Source: an uncultured Phycisphaerae bacterium | GTDB taxonomy: Bacteria > Planctomycetota > Phycisphaerae > Sedimentisphaerales > Anaerohalosphaeraceae | Length of the DNA: 11,540 nucleotides | Assembly: GCA_937920485.1 (NCBI GenBank) | Contig: CALETL010000096.1 | Span: forward strand, 1 to 11,540 | Direction of reading: 5' to 3' | Shown: one piece after another, positions 1 to 6,423 of the stretch | How the letters are laid out: each line of letters starts with the position of its first letter | How positions within the stretch are numbered: position 1 is the first letter of the stretch | Program-made: the position numbers and the translations under genes | Notes under the pieces: generated by a model | Seen by the model: only the letters and a program-made list of their open reading frames with translations | Databases searched by the model: none | What the model was told of the DNA's origin: nothing

Positions 1-1460
1 TTGTCGCCGGTGCCTTCGTTAACAACATCGGACAGTGCCTTTCGAACCATCCAATTGGCAACCTCTGTCTTAATGATGTACCCCCTGCCGGCAGCGGGCT
101 GTTTGTCCTCGATAATCTTGCTGTCATTATCCACAACCGCACGAACGATATGCGGTTTGATCACATATCCGCCATTCGCCAGAATGCTGTATGCGCGGCA
201 GATTTGCAACGGTGTTACCATGACCTCGTGGCCAAACGGAATCCGCGTCACAGAATACCGGCTCCACTTCGGAAGTGACCACACAAGACCCGGTTCCTCG
301 CCCGGAAGATCCACACCGGTCCGGCTGGAAAATCCAAACAGCTTCAGGCCGTCGTATAAATTTTTCTGTCCCATTTTCAGACCGACCTTGGCCATCCCGA
401 TATTGCTTGAGTGGATAATAATCTCTCGAACGCTCAACATCCCGTATTGATGATTTCCGAACTCACCAATGCCGCCGTATTTGGACCAGAATCCGTCTTC
501 ACAGTCAAATCTCTCATTGTACCCGATTCGGCCTGAATCCAGCGCCATCGTCGCAACAAGCGGTTTAAAGATACTGCCCGGTTCATACGGATCCGTCAAC
601 ACACGGTTGCGCATCCTGTCCTGCGGGGTTGTCGAGAATTTCGCCGGGTCATAATCCGGCAGGGAAACCATTGCTAAAATGCCGCCCGTCCACGGGTCCA
701 TGACGATTGCTACCGCCGATTCGGCCTCGTATTCGTCCATTTTCTTCTTCAGTGCATCATGGACAAATCGCTGAATGACCGAATCAATGGTCAGAACCAG
801 ATTCAAACCGTTTTCTGTATCCGTACCCTCGGCGACCTGAGCCGCAATCGGACGACGCAAAGCGTCCACAACAAAGACCTGTTTTCCGGCCTTTCCGGCC
901 AGCAATGAATTGTACTTGAGTTCGAGCCCTGAAAGTCCCGCATTGTCCGCTCCTACAAAGCCCAGAATATGACCGGTCAGATTGCCCGCCGGATAGGAGC
1001 GTTTCCAGTCCGTCGCGATGCCAATGCCTCGCAAACCGGCTTCCTGAATCAACTGACGCTCGTTCTCGTTAATCTCGCATTTTATCTTCACAAAACGGGA
1101 ACTGTGGCTTTCATCGACGATGCCGCAAATTTCATGGCCGGGTATCTCAAGAATTTGCTGCAAGGAAGCAGCGGCCACCAATAGCTGATCCGGGGATTCA
1201 CTGAGGTCCTGGGGATCTGCAAATGCGTTATACGTTCTGATGCTGGCAGCCAACACACGACCTCGACGATCAAGGATCAACCCGCGACGCGATTTTTCCG
1301 GAACCACAGCGTTTTGCTGCTGCCAGCTCGATTCTGTAAACGTTTCTTTCTGAGTATGCTTCAGGTCCGCCACCCGCCAGGTTAATCCCGCAAAAACAAT
1401 CACAATTCCGGTCAGAAACACACCCAAAACCCAGACTTCACGTTTATTAAGATTCGTCAT
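1..1460 (-). CDS. ftsI: FtsI/PBP2-class peptidoglycan D,D-transpeptidase, 3' end outside the window
   Basis: Division-type class B penicillin-binding protein that cross-links septal peptidoglycan in the periplasm. I read 486 codons without a stop from the ATG at 1460-1458. A short cytoplasmic start is followed by one membrane segment (about residues 8-27), then the dimerisation-domain opening RRGLILDRRGRVLAAS (about 58-73) and the transpeptidase domain. The acylation motif SIFK has the catalytic serine at 296 and lysine at 299 (in EPGSIFKP). The SxN motif is SSN at 351-353. The third motif, KTG, should lie just beyond the left edge, because the reading ends in the DVVNEGTGD stretch that normally precedes it. 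The ATG overlaps the stop of the upstream FtsL-like gene (ATGA) and has GGAGGA upstream, so the two are probably translationally coupled. The family is certain. The choice of ftsI over another class B PBP or SpoVD type rests on its place in the division cluster. Confidence 0.93.
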   Translation of the reverse strand, partial: MTNLNKREVWVLGVFLTGIVIVFAGLTWRVADLKHTQKETFTESSWQQQNAVVPEKSRRGLILDRRGRVLAASIRTYNAFADPQDLSESPDQLLVAAASLQQILEIPGHEICGIVDESHSSRFVKIKCEINENERQLIQEAGLRGIGIATDWKRSYPAGNLTGHILGFVGADNAGLSGLELKYNSLLAGKAGKQVFVVDALRRPIAAQVAEGTDTENGLNLVLTIDSVIQRFVHDALKKKMDEYEAESAVAIVMDPWTGGILAMVSLPDYDPAKFSTTPQDRMRNRVLTDPYEPGSIFKPLVATMALDSGRIGYNERFDCEDGFWSKYGGIGEFGNHQYGMLSVREIIIHSSNIGMAKVGLKMGQKNLYDGLKLFGFSSRTGVDLPGEEPGLVWSLPKWSRYSVTRIPFGHEVMVTPLQICRAYSILANGGYVIKPHIVRAVVDNDSKIIEDKQPAAGRGYIIKTEVANWMVRKALSDVVNEGTGD

Positions 1461-1693
1461 GGAGCATCCTCCGAAGAAGTTTCTGGAAATTGTGTTTGAG
1501 GCAGGCCCGCCGGATTGACCAGGCACTCAAACTGAAGCTGTTTTTGCCAGAGCTGCTGGCACAGATTTTTTTGCTCAATTGAAGATGTTCGATAACGGTT
1601 GAACATACGGCTCGCGGAAGTACGTAAAAAAATTGTGAAAATAAGAAATGCGGTGATGGAAAATACAACCAGTATCACTCTCAATCGCGACAT
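1457..1693 (-). CDS. ftsL: FtsL-like bitopic division protein
   Basis: Short 78-residue protein with a basic N-terminus (MSRLR), one hydrophobic segment at about residues 6-23, and a polar, glutamine-rich extracytoplasmic region (about 28-62) that could form a coiled coil. This is the architecture of FtsL/DivIC-type proteins, which bridge FtsQ/FtsB and the FtsI-FtsW synthase at the septum. The sequence itself is too short and diverged for identification by residues. The call rests on topology, size and position directly before the ftsI-like gene, where ftsL sits in most division clusters. The start lies 10 bases after the LysM gene stop, with only a weak Shine-Dalgarno sequence, and the stop overlaps the next start as ATGA. 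An alternative is a lineage-specific membrane protein of unknown role. Confidence 0.7.
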   Translation of the reverse strand: MSRLRVILVVFSITAFLIFTIFLRTSASRMFNRYRTSSIEQKNLCQQLWQKQLQFECLVNPAGLPQTQFPETSSEDAP

Positions 1694-1703
1694 ATAAGCA
1701 GGC

Positions 1704-2516
1704 TCACTGAGATGGCAGTTTCAGGTGAATGCCGACAACCACATCATCGGCATTTTTGATCTTATCCTTGTTCAGGCGAAGGATATCAGCATAACGTTTT
1801 CCATCGCCGAAGTGGTTTTGCGCGATAGCCCACAAACTGTCCCCTTCCTGAACCACATATTCAGTAATCGACCTGGAGTCATCCTCTCCGACGCGTTCCA
1901 GAAAATTTGAAAATTTGTCCAGCAATGTGCCGGAGGAGTCGGGGACTTTTACAGTAACCTTATTGGGTTTGTTGAGTAATCCATCAAGCGACGGGATCAT
2001 CAGTTTATCGCCTACACGGACACTGTCCGGCGACTTGAGGACTTTTTTGTTGGCCTCGTAAAGTTTTTGGATCACGATGCGGCGATTTCCCTCTTCTTCG
2101 CCATAATACATTTTAGCAACGACAGGCAGAATTTCACCGGATTGGACAACATGCTCCCGGACTTTCGGAGCGTTGGCGACAGCCGGTTTTTCAGCTGGAG
2201 AATTACCATTACCGACCGGAATTTGCGGGGCATATATAATCTCGGGAATTTCAACCTGTGCCAACCGTGTTTCTGAAACGGTCTCTTGCTGCGGAAGTTC
2301 TGCTGTCGGCCGGGCAGTTCGGTCTCGGTACAACCGAAAAACATCGGGAACCGCATTGTCAAGCGGCATGTCCGGTTGCGTCGGAGTTTTTATCGTAACA
2401 GCTTCGGCTGTGGGATTTTCCTGCCTGATAAAATTCGGAAGCCCGTTCACTAAGAACGCGATGACAACGATAAAAAATAACCCCAGTAATAAACCTACCT
2501 TGGCGTCAGCGGTCAT
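1704..2516 (-). CDS. Membrane-anchored protein with two LysM peptidoglycan-binding domains
   Basis: Probable envelope protein that binds peptidoglycan glycan strands while anchored in the inner membrane. From the ATG at 2516 it has 270 residues: a membrane segment at about 6-24 (GLLLGLFFIVVIAFLV), a proline- and threonine-rich linker to about 115, LysM 1 at about 120-176 (EHVVQSGEILPVVAKMYYG to VGDKLMIPS), a spacer, and LysM 2 at about 219-268 (EYVVQEGDSLWAIAQNHFG to GIHLKLPS) at the extreme C-terminus. No hydrolase or amidase domain is visible. I chose the ATG at 2516 because GGGAG lies 8 bases upstream of it. The in-frame ATG at 2537 would add seven residues but has no Shine-Dalgarno sequence. 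It sits between rsmH and the ftsL-like gene, which suggests a role in division or septal wall assembly, but that is inferred from context only. Confidence 0.88.
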   Translation of the reverse strand: MTADAKVGLLLGLFFIVVIAFLVNGLPNFIRQENPTAEAVTIKTPTQPDMPLDNAVPDVFRLYRDRTARPTAELPQQETVSETRLAQVEIPEIIYAPQIPVGNGNSPAEKPAVANAPKVREHVVQSGEILPVVAKMYYGEEEGNRRIVIQKLYEANKKVLKSPDSVRVGDKLMIPSLDGLLNKPNKVTVKVPDSSGTLLDKFSNFLERVGEDDSRSITEYVVQEGDSLWAIAQNHFGDGKRYADILRLNKDKIKNADDVVVGIHLKLPSQ

Positions 2517-2538
2517 TTTGAAAACTCCCTTTTTCATA

Positions 2539-3465
2539 TTATAAACATTTTGCTATTCTTAACTTAGCACTGCGTGCCCGCGGGTTTCGCATGATTTCTT
2601 CCCGGTCGGCAGTGATCGGTTTTTTTGTTAAAATATCATAGAGCCCGTCAGCTTTATTTTGACGGAAATTTCTTTTTACCCGTCCGTCTTCCAAGCTGTG
2701 AAAACTGATAATCGCAATAAAACCTCCCGGCTTAAGCATGTTTGGGGCTGTTTCCAACAATGTATCCAAACTGTCAAGCTCACGGTTTACCGCGATCCGA
2801 AGCGCTTGAAACGTCCGTGTGGCCGGATGTATTCGCGGCGGCCGTCCGGGTCGTCTCATCGCCCTTGCAATCAGCATTGCCAACTCTGTCGTGGTCGTAA
2901 ACTTCTGCGCTGATCGCTGTTGGACAATGAATCGAGCGATCCTCCGTGAAGCCCGATCCTGTCCGTACTCGTAAATCAAATCCGCCAGATCCTTCTGGCT
3001 TAGTTTATTCACCAAATCTGCCGCCGTGGTCGTCAACCGATCATCCAACCGCATATCCAGCGGCATCGGCTTTTGAAAACTGAGGCCTCGATCTGAATCC
3101 TCTAACTGTCCTGAGCAAAAACCCAGATCGGCCAGAATAAAATCCACTTTATCAATGCCCTGCTGTGAGAGAACTTCGTTCATCCTGACAAAGTTCTCCC
3201 GCAGCAGCATGACCTTGCAAGCAAGGTCGGATAATGTTGAATGGGCCCTTTGGATACTGTTTTTATCAACATCCAGCCCAAGAAGAAAACCCTCAGGGCC
3301 CAAAGTTCGGCCGAAAAGCTGGCTGTGACCTCCGTGTCCAACCGTAGCATCGACCATGATCCCATCCGTGGGAATATGAATTAACTTCAACAACGGTTCC
3401 GTCAGTACCGGAACATGTTCAACAGGCAACGGCTCATCCATAACGTTGTCCTGTTTAGCCGTCAT
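2539..3465 (-). CDS. rsmH: 16S rRNA (cytosine(1402)-N(4))-methyltransferase RsmH (MraW)
   Basis: S-adenosylmethionine-dependent methyltransferase that modifies N4 of C1402 in the 16S rRNA decoding site. The 308-residue length is typical of the family. Visible motifs are HVPVL (17-21), the SAM-binding loop DATVGHGGHS (39-48), the acidic residue after strand 2 in GLDVD (63-67), ADLGFCSGQLED (112-123), PLDMRLD (135-141), HPATRTFQALRIAVN (213-227), ISFHSLED (253-260) and NPRARSAKLR (294-303). ADLGFCSGQLED departs slightly from the usual ADLGVSSxQLD form. The ATG at 3465 has GGA 7 bases upstream. A second in-frame ATG at 3441 would remove eight poorly conserved residues and is possible. It follows the small gene by 27 bases and belongs to the division operon, its usual location. 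The stop lies 22 bases before the LysM gene start. Confidence 0.96.
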   Translation of the reverse strand: MTAKQDNVMDEPLPVEHVPVLTEPLLKLIHIPTDGIMVDATVGHGGHSQLFGRTLGPEGFLLGLDVDKNSIQRAHSTLSDLACKVMLLRENFVRMNEVLSQQGIDKVDFILADLGFCSGQLEDSDRGLSFQKPMPLDMRLDDRLTTTAADLVNKLSQKDLADLIYEYGQDRASRRIARFIVQQRSAQKFTTTTELAMLIARAMRRPGRPPRIHPATRTFQALRIAVNRELDSLDTLLETAPNMLKPGGFIAIISFHSLEDGRVKRNFRQNKADGLYDILTKKPITADREEIMRNPRARSAKLRIAKCL

Positions 3466-3492
3466 TCGTCTATCCGATTTTCAAAGAACACC

Positions 3493-3702
3493 TTAGTTGG
3501 CCGCAACCGCTAAATGCGCATCGACCATGGCCTCGGCTTCCGGCGAAAAAGAGACAGCATCGAACAACGGACTGGTCCGCTTCAATGCCTCCAGCCGATC
3601 GGCAAGCAATACCGCCGCCGACAACACCTCATCATTCATTTCGCAGGAACCGGCCAGTCCCTGTCGAAGCACTTCTACCGGATTGTTTGTCTGACTGTCC
3701 AT
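3493..3702 (-). CDS. Small acidic protein of unknown function between mraZ and rsmH
   Basis: I do not recognise this 69-residue protein. It begins 11 bases after the mraZ stop with a very strong ribosome binding site (GGGAGGT, 6 bases before the ATG) and ends 27 bases before rsmH, so it sits cleanly inside the operon and is very likely translated. It has no signal peptide or membrane segment. The sequence is acidic and probably helical, with a central segment ending in LLADRLEALKR that could pack as an amphipathic helix, and an alanine-rich C-terminus (AHLAVAAN). It has two cysteine-free halves apart from one cysteine near residue 20. A cytoplasmic adaptor or regulator is a guess. An opposite-strand frame of similar length exists but lacks operon context. 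Confidence 0.75.
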   Translation of the reverse strand: MDSQTNNPVEVLRQGLAGSCEMNDEVLSAAVLLADRLEALKRTSPLFDAVSFSPEAEAMVDAHLAVAAN

Positions 3703-3713
3703 ACAAGACCTCC

Positions 3714-4193
3714 CTAAAGTTCCATGTCACGGCCCTGCTGCTGCAGCTGGGCCTGACGCGCCTGAGCCAGTTGAGTGTGGAACTGATTGAGATTATCATC
3801 CAGATAGTTTTCCCAATCGTCCGTGTTCCAAACCTCGATGTGGTCACGAACACCGACCAGTGTCAATGTCGTGCCCAGATTGGCTCGTTTTCTTAACTTT
3901 TCATTGATCAACAATCGTCCCTGCCGATCCAACTCAACCTTGCTGGCCAGTGCGAAACTCATCCGCTCAAACAAAACGGATTCATCCGGGGCACCCATCC
4001 CTGGCGCACCGGCAAGGGCGATCTGCTGAAAATATTTTTCGGGGTATAAACAATAAATGCCGTTTGAGCCCATGGCGAGATAGAAATTGCTGCCGTATTG
4101 TTCACAGTCGATCTGACTCCGCAGCTTGTTTGAAATGAAAAGCCGATTCTTCTCATCAATTGTATGTTCGTATTCACCAGTTAGCATCAGCAT
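3714..4193 (-). CDS. mraZ: Transcriptional regulator MraZ
   Basis: First gene of the division cluster, a DNA-binding protein of the AbrB/SpoVT swapped-hairpin fold that forms rings and regulates its own operon. Two repeats are visible: the first begins TGEYEHTIDEKNRLFISNKLR, the second LDRQGRLLINEKLRKRANLG and continues to HIEVWNTDDWENYL. The family signature is usually DxKGRxxIP; here repeat 1 reads DEKNRLFIS and repeat 2 DRQGRLLIN, so glycine and proline are partly replaced. The C-terminal tail is glutamine-rich (QLAQARQAQLQQQG). I chose the ATG at 4193 (159 residues) because GGGA lies 9 bases upstream. An in-frame GTG at 4208 would leave almost no leader after the predicted promoter, and the ATG at 4187 gives the family-like start MLTGEYEH but lacks a well-spaced ribosome binding site. 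Confidence 0.93.
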   Translation of the reverse strand: MLMLTGEYEHTIDEKNRLFISNKLRSQIDCEQYGSNFYLAMGSNGIYCLYPEKYFQQIALAGAPGMGAPDESVLFERMSFALASKVELDRQGRLLINEKLRKRANLGTTLTLVGVRDHIEVWNTDDWENYLDDNLNQFHTQLAQARQAQLQQQGRDMEL

Positions 4194-4202
4194 GGCATTT
4201 TG

Positions 4203-4248
4203 TCCCACAGGGTTACCATTTCATGGGAAATCTTACCACTTGTTCCCA
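4203..4248 (-). promoter_or_regulatory. Putative MraZ binding boxes (TGGGA/TGGTA, 10-11 bp spacing)
   Basis: Read on the minus strand, the boxes are TGGGA at 4248-4244, TGGTA at 4238-4234, TGGTA at 4218-4214 and TGGGA at 4207-4203. Successive starts are 10, 20 and 11 bases apart. The vacant 20-base position is filled by TCCCA (TGGGA on the plus strand, 4224-4228), so a box core occurs on every helical turn. MraZ proteins are known to bind arrays of TGGGN repeats spaced 5 bases apart ahead of the division cluster. The boxes lie between and just after the -35 and -10 elements, which fits repression by promoter occlusion. Confidence 0.6.
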
Positions 4249-4257
4249 CTTTGTCAA
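4230..4257 (-). promoter_or_regulatory. Promoter of the mraZ-ftsI operon
   Basis: On the minus strand a perfect TTGACA (4257-4252) is followed after 16 bases by TAAGAT (4235-4230, 4 of 6 matches to TATAAT). Transcription would begin near 4223, about 30 bases before the preferred mraZ ATG. The sigma-70 spacing and the overlap with MraZ-type boxes support it. No other promoter-like pair nearby is as good. Confidence 0.65.
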
Positions 4258-4615
4258 CACTTAAAAATCGGCTTTTTAGGAAAAAAGTATAAATTATTGT
4301 TCCCCTTAAACGCTGTAAAGGGTTGTAAAATAAGGGCTTTTGGACAATATGTTGTATCAGTAGACCGGTAAGCCACTACATATTGCGATTTGCAGGAAAT
4401 ATTAATTAAAAAGCAAAAAAAATTCGTCCAAGCAATGGGCTGTGATATTATCGCCCCACTTTTGAAATTTTCGATTGTCGATTTCCAATGTTCGAATGGA
4501 GTTTGAAATGGATTCGATAGTCATGTACAGGAAAAGCCTGTCAGAACGGACTACTCGTAGACCAATAGATACCGAGAACTGAACGACCATTGATCCTTTC
4601 TATCGTTATCTTATT

Positions 4616-4642
4616 AATGTAAAGAATGAAAAGAATGTAAAG
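4616..4642. repeat. Three tandem copies of a 9-base unit
   Basis: The unit AATGTAAAG occurs at 4616-4624 and 4634-4642, with AATGAAAAG between them (4625-4633, one mismatch). The array is contiguous and ends one base before a 12-bp palindrome. It may be a simple-sequence expansion or a cluster of regulator half-sites. Confidence 0.8.
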
Positions 4643-4643
4643 A

Positions 4644-4655
4644 CACACCGGTGTG
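4644..4655. promoter_or_regulatory. 12-bp perfect palindrome CACACCGGTGTG
   Basis: Fully self-complementary with no spacer, in an AT-rich surrounding. The symmetry does not extend to the next base on either side. It lies 360 bases upstream of the efflux operon start and could be a dimeric regulator site. No function can be read directly. Confidence 0.35.
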
Positions 4656-4660
4656 ATTAT

Positions 4661-4744
4661 TTATCAGCCGAACAAAAGGAGTTTCAACGCATCCGTGAAG
4701 CCAACGAACGCGCCGCCGCCAAGTTTCTGGCCATGCCGGAGTAA
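4661..4744 (+). pseudogene. 3'-end remnant of a TolC-like gene
   Basis: An open frame ending at TAA 4742-4744 reads LSAEQKEFQRIREANERAA and then AKFLAMPE before the stop. The frame is open back to 4583 but has no ATG, GTG or TTG start, and codon use looks coding only from about 4661. The last residues, KFLAMPE, match KYMAMPE at the end of the TolC-like protein encoded at 8468-10117. At the DNA level 4727-4753 and 10100-10126 agree at 23 of 27 positions, with weaker similarity continuing past the stop for roughly 60 bases. This suggests the surviving tail of a paralogous outer-membrane-factor gene, most of which was deleted. The upstream half of the peptide does not visibly match the intact protein. 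Confidence 0.5.
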
Positions 4745-4753
4745 ACAGAAAAT
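4727..4753 (+). repeat. Direct repeat, copy 1 (matches the tolC-like 3' end)
   Basis: It agrees with 10100-10126 at 23 of 27 positions. Both copies cover the last five codons, the TAA stop and nine bases beyond. Looser similarity continues to about 4820, where both copies carry a run of the form GAA-n-CCGGAAAAAA followed by CTC. Confidence 0.7.
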
Positions 4754-5014
4754 ACATGGCTTTTATGTACTGGAGCGTAGATGTTTATGCCTGAAAATCC
4801 GAAAAAATACTCGTTTTTATGTAACACTACGCGGGTTCGTGCGTCTTATAGGGTAGTTAAATACCTGAAATGATTTGCGGAGATTCCCTATTTATCCATT
4901 AAGGGCTTTAAAAATCCGAATACTTCTGCTAAAATCCGGCTCGACAGCATGCCTGTATCTGAACGGGCATTGCAGCCGTTTAACAAAGAGTTTTCTGAAC
5001 AGAAGGAACTTAGC

Positions 5015-6400
5015 GTGAAGAAGAAAAAGAAGATCATTATCTTATCATCGGTCGGTCTTGTCATCCTTCTTATTGTCATCGCCGGGATCAAGGGGAAAGG
5101 CAAGAAAAAGGGCGAAAAGGCCACAAAAGTCCGCATTGAAACCGTCGCGGCCGGAGAATTCGTCGAGATCATCAATGCCCCCGGCGAGATCCGTCCGGAA
5201 ACCGAGGTGGATATCAGCGCCAAAGTCTCGGGCCGTATTGATGAAATGCCTTTTGACGAAGGCGACCGGGTCACCGGTCCCGATGAGGGTAAAAAGGCGT
5301 CTTTGCTGATTCAGTTGGATTCTAAAAACTTCGAAAGCCAGTTGAGCAGTGCGATCGCCAACCGGGACGCGCAAAAAGCACGCATTGAAGTGGAAAAAGC
5401 CAATATCCTTGGCCATAAGTCCACACTGGAAGGTACCCTTGCGTCACTGAACCAAACGCAACGGGAATTCGAGCGGCAAAAGAAACTGCTTGAAAGCCAG
5501 GACATCAGCCAGTCGGCTTTTGATCAGATTGAATCCAGCCTTCAGCAGCTTCAATCCCAATACACTGCAGCGGAACATTCGATTAAGGCGGCAGAACTGA
5601 ATCTAACCGTGATGAAACATAATCTGACCGGCGCCGAGGCAAGGGTCGAAGAAGCCCGCGAAGCACTGAGCTATACAACAATCTATTCTCCTATCGACGG
5701 CGTGATTACCCAGCTCAATGCCGAGGTGGGAGAGGTTGTCATGACCGGAACCATGAATAATCCCGGCACCGTCATCCTGCAGGTGGCGGATCTGGCCACG
5801 ATGATTCTGCTGGCCGAGGTCGACGAGACCAACATCGGTCAGGTTAAGATCGGACAAAGAGCCAAGATTCACATTCCGGCGTTTTGGGAAGAGGAATTTG
5901 ACGGTGTTGTCCAGAATATCGCACTCACCCAGCGGCTGTCACGAACAGGAGCGAAATATTACAAAACAGAAATCCTGATCGAAGGTGACGTGAGCAAGTT
6001 GTATTCAGGATTGACCGCTGATGTGGATATTGAAACGAATCGGCATAAAGATGTGATCAAAATCCCCAGCCAAGCCGTACTGGCCCGTCGACTGGACAGC
6101 ATTCCGCTGGACATCACAAAAGACAACCCTGTTGTCGATCAAAAGAAAACGCAAATCCCCGTCGTCTATCTCCTTCGCGATGGCAAAACCGTTGTCACGC
6201 CGGTTCAGATCGGCCCAAGTGATCTGACGCATACACTCATCCGGGATGGCTTAACCGCCGGTGATGTGGTCATTGTCGGACCGTATAAGATTCTTGAAGG
6301 CCTGGCTCATGATAAGCCCGTCGAAGAGGAAAAAGCCAACGATGACACCTCTGGCGATGATAAAGACGGTGAATCAAAAGACCCTAACAAGAAGGAATAA
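5015..6400 (+). CDS. Periplasmic adaptor / membrane fusion protein (MacA-HlyD family)
   Basis: Bridges an inner-membrane ABC exporter to an outer-membrane channel across the periplasm. I start at GTG 5015 because AGAAGGA lies 7 bases upstream and the product begins with a lysine-rich cap and a membrane anchor (about 7-26). The ATG at 4949 would prepend 22 polar residues and lacks a Shine-Dalgarno sequence. The order of parts is first lipoyl half (about 62-102, with [19 protein letters not shown]), a long alpha-helical coiled-coil hairpin (about 105-218), second lipoyl half ([20 protein letters not shown], about 221-240), beta-barrel (about 263-345) and a membrane-proximal domain ending near [12 protein letters not shown]. 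An acidic, lysine-containing tail of about 30 residues follows and is unlikely to be part of the fold. The length of 461 residues is at the long end for MacA-like proteins. It is the first gene of a four-gene export operon, and its stop is 23 bases before the ATPase gene. Confidence 0.92.
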   Translation: MKKKKKIIILSSVGLVILLIVIAGIKGKGKKKGEKATKVRIETVAAGEFVEIINAPGEIRPETEVDISAKVSGRIDEMPFDEGDRVTGPDEGKKASLLIQLDSKNFESQLSSAIANRDAQKARIEVEKANILGHKSTLEGTLASLNQTQREFERQKKLLESQDISQSAFDQIESSLQQLQSQYTAAEHSIKAAELNLTVMKHNLTGAEARVEEAREALSYTTIYSPIDGVITQLNAEVGEVVMTGTMNNPGTVILQVADLATMILLAEVDETNIGQVKIGQRAKIHIPAFWEEEFDGVVQNIALTQRLSRTGAKYYKTEILIEGDVSKLYSGLTADVDIETNRHKDVIKIPSQAVLARRLDSIPLDITKDNPVVDQKKTQIPVVYLLRDGKTVVTPVQIGPSDLTHTLIRDGLTAGDVVIVGPYKILEGLAHDKPVEEEKANDDTSGDDKDGESKDPNKKE

Positions 6401-6423
6401 ACAGGCACGCCCTCCCATCGGCC

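Larger units (their letters stand above)
4258..5014. other. Divergent intergenic region between the division and efflux operons
   Basis: AT-rich spacer between the mraZ promoter and the GTG start of the membrane fusion protein gene. It contains an imperfect direct repeat (4461-4479 and 4502-4522), three tandem 9-mers (4616-4642), a 12-bp palindrome (4644-4655), a coding-like gene remnant (4661-4744), and about 270 bases after the remnant in which I see no gene. A promoter for the efflux operon must lie here or upstream, but I found no convincing -35/-10 pair on the plus strand. A minus-strand open frame at 4402-4590 shows no family features and no ribosome binding site that I would rely on. 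Confidence 0.6.

Noticed and set aside
1..450. 149-codon plus-strand open frame at the left edge
   Set aside because: It lies antisense to the transpeptidase gene, which shows catalytic motifs SIFK and SSN; the plus-strand translation has no family features.
1447..1668. Second minus-strand frame overlapping the FtsL-like gene
   Set aside because: It begins inside the FtsL-like coding region, has no ribosome binding site in operon context, and lacks the N-terminal membrane anchor plus coiled-coil pattern.
4526..4540. Possible hairpin ACAGG-loop-CCTGT as a terminator
   Set aside because: The stem is only five base pairs and there is no T-run on either strand after it.
4402..4590. 62-codon minus-strand frame in the divergent spacer
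   Set aside because: No Shine-Dalgarno sequence I trust, no recognisable domain, AT-driven composition and no operon partner.
4653..4856. 67-codon plus-strand frame across the gene remnant
   Set aside because: It runs out of frame with the coding-like remnant (stop at 4744) and reads through the region after its stop; the composition is not protein-like.
4949..5014. Upstream ATG for the adaptor protein
   Set aside because: It lacks a Shine-Dalgarno sequence and adds 22 polar residues before the lysine-rich cap; GTG 5015 has AGAAGGA at ideal spacing.
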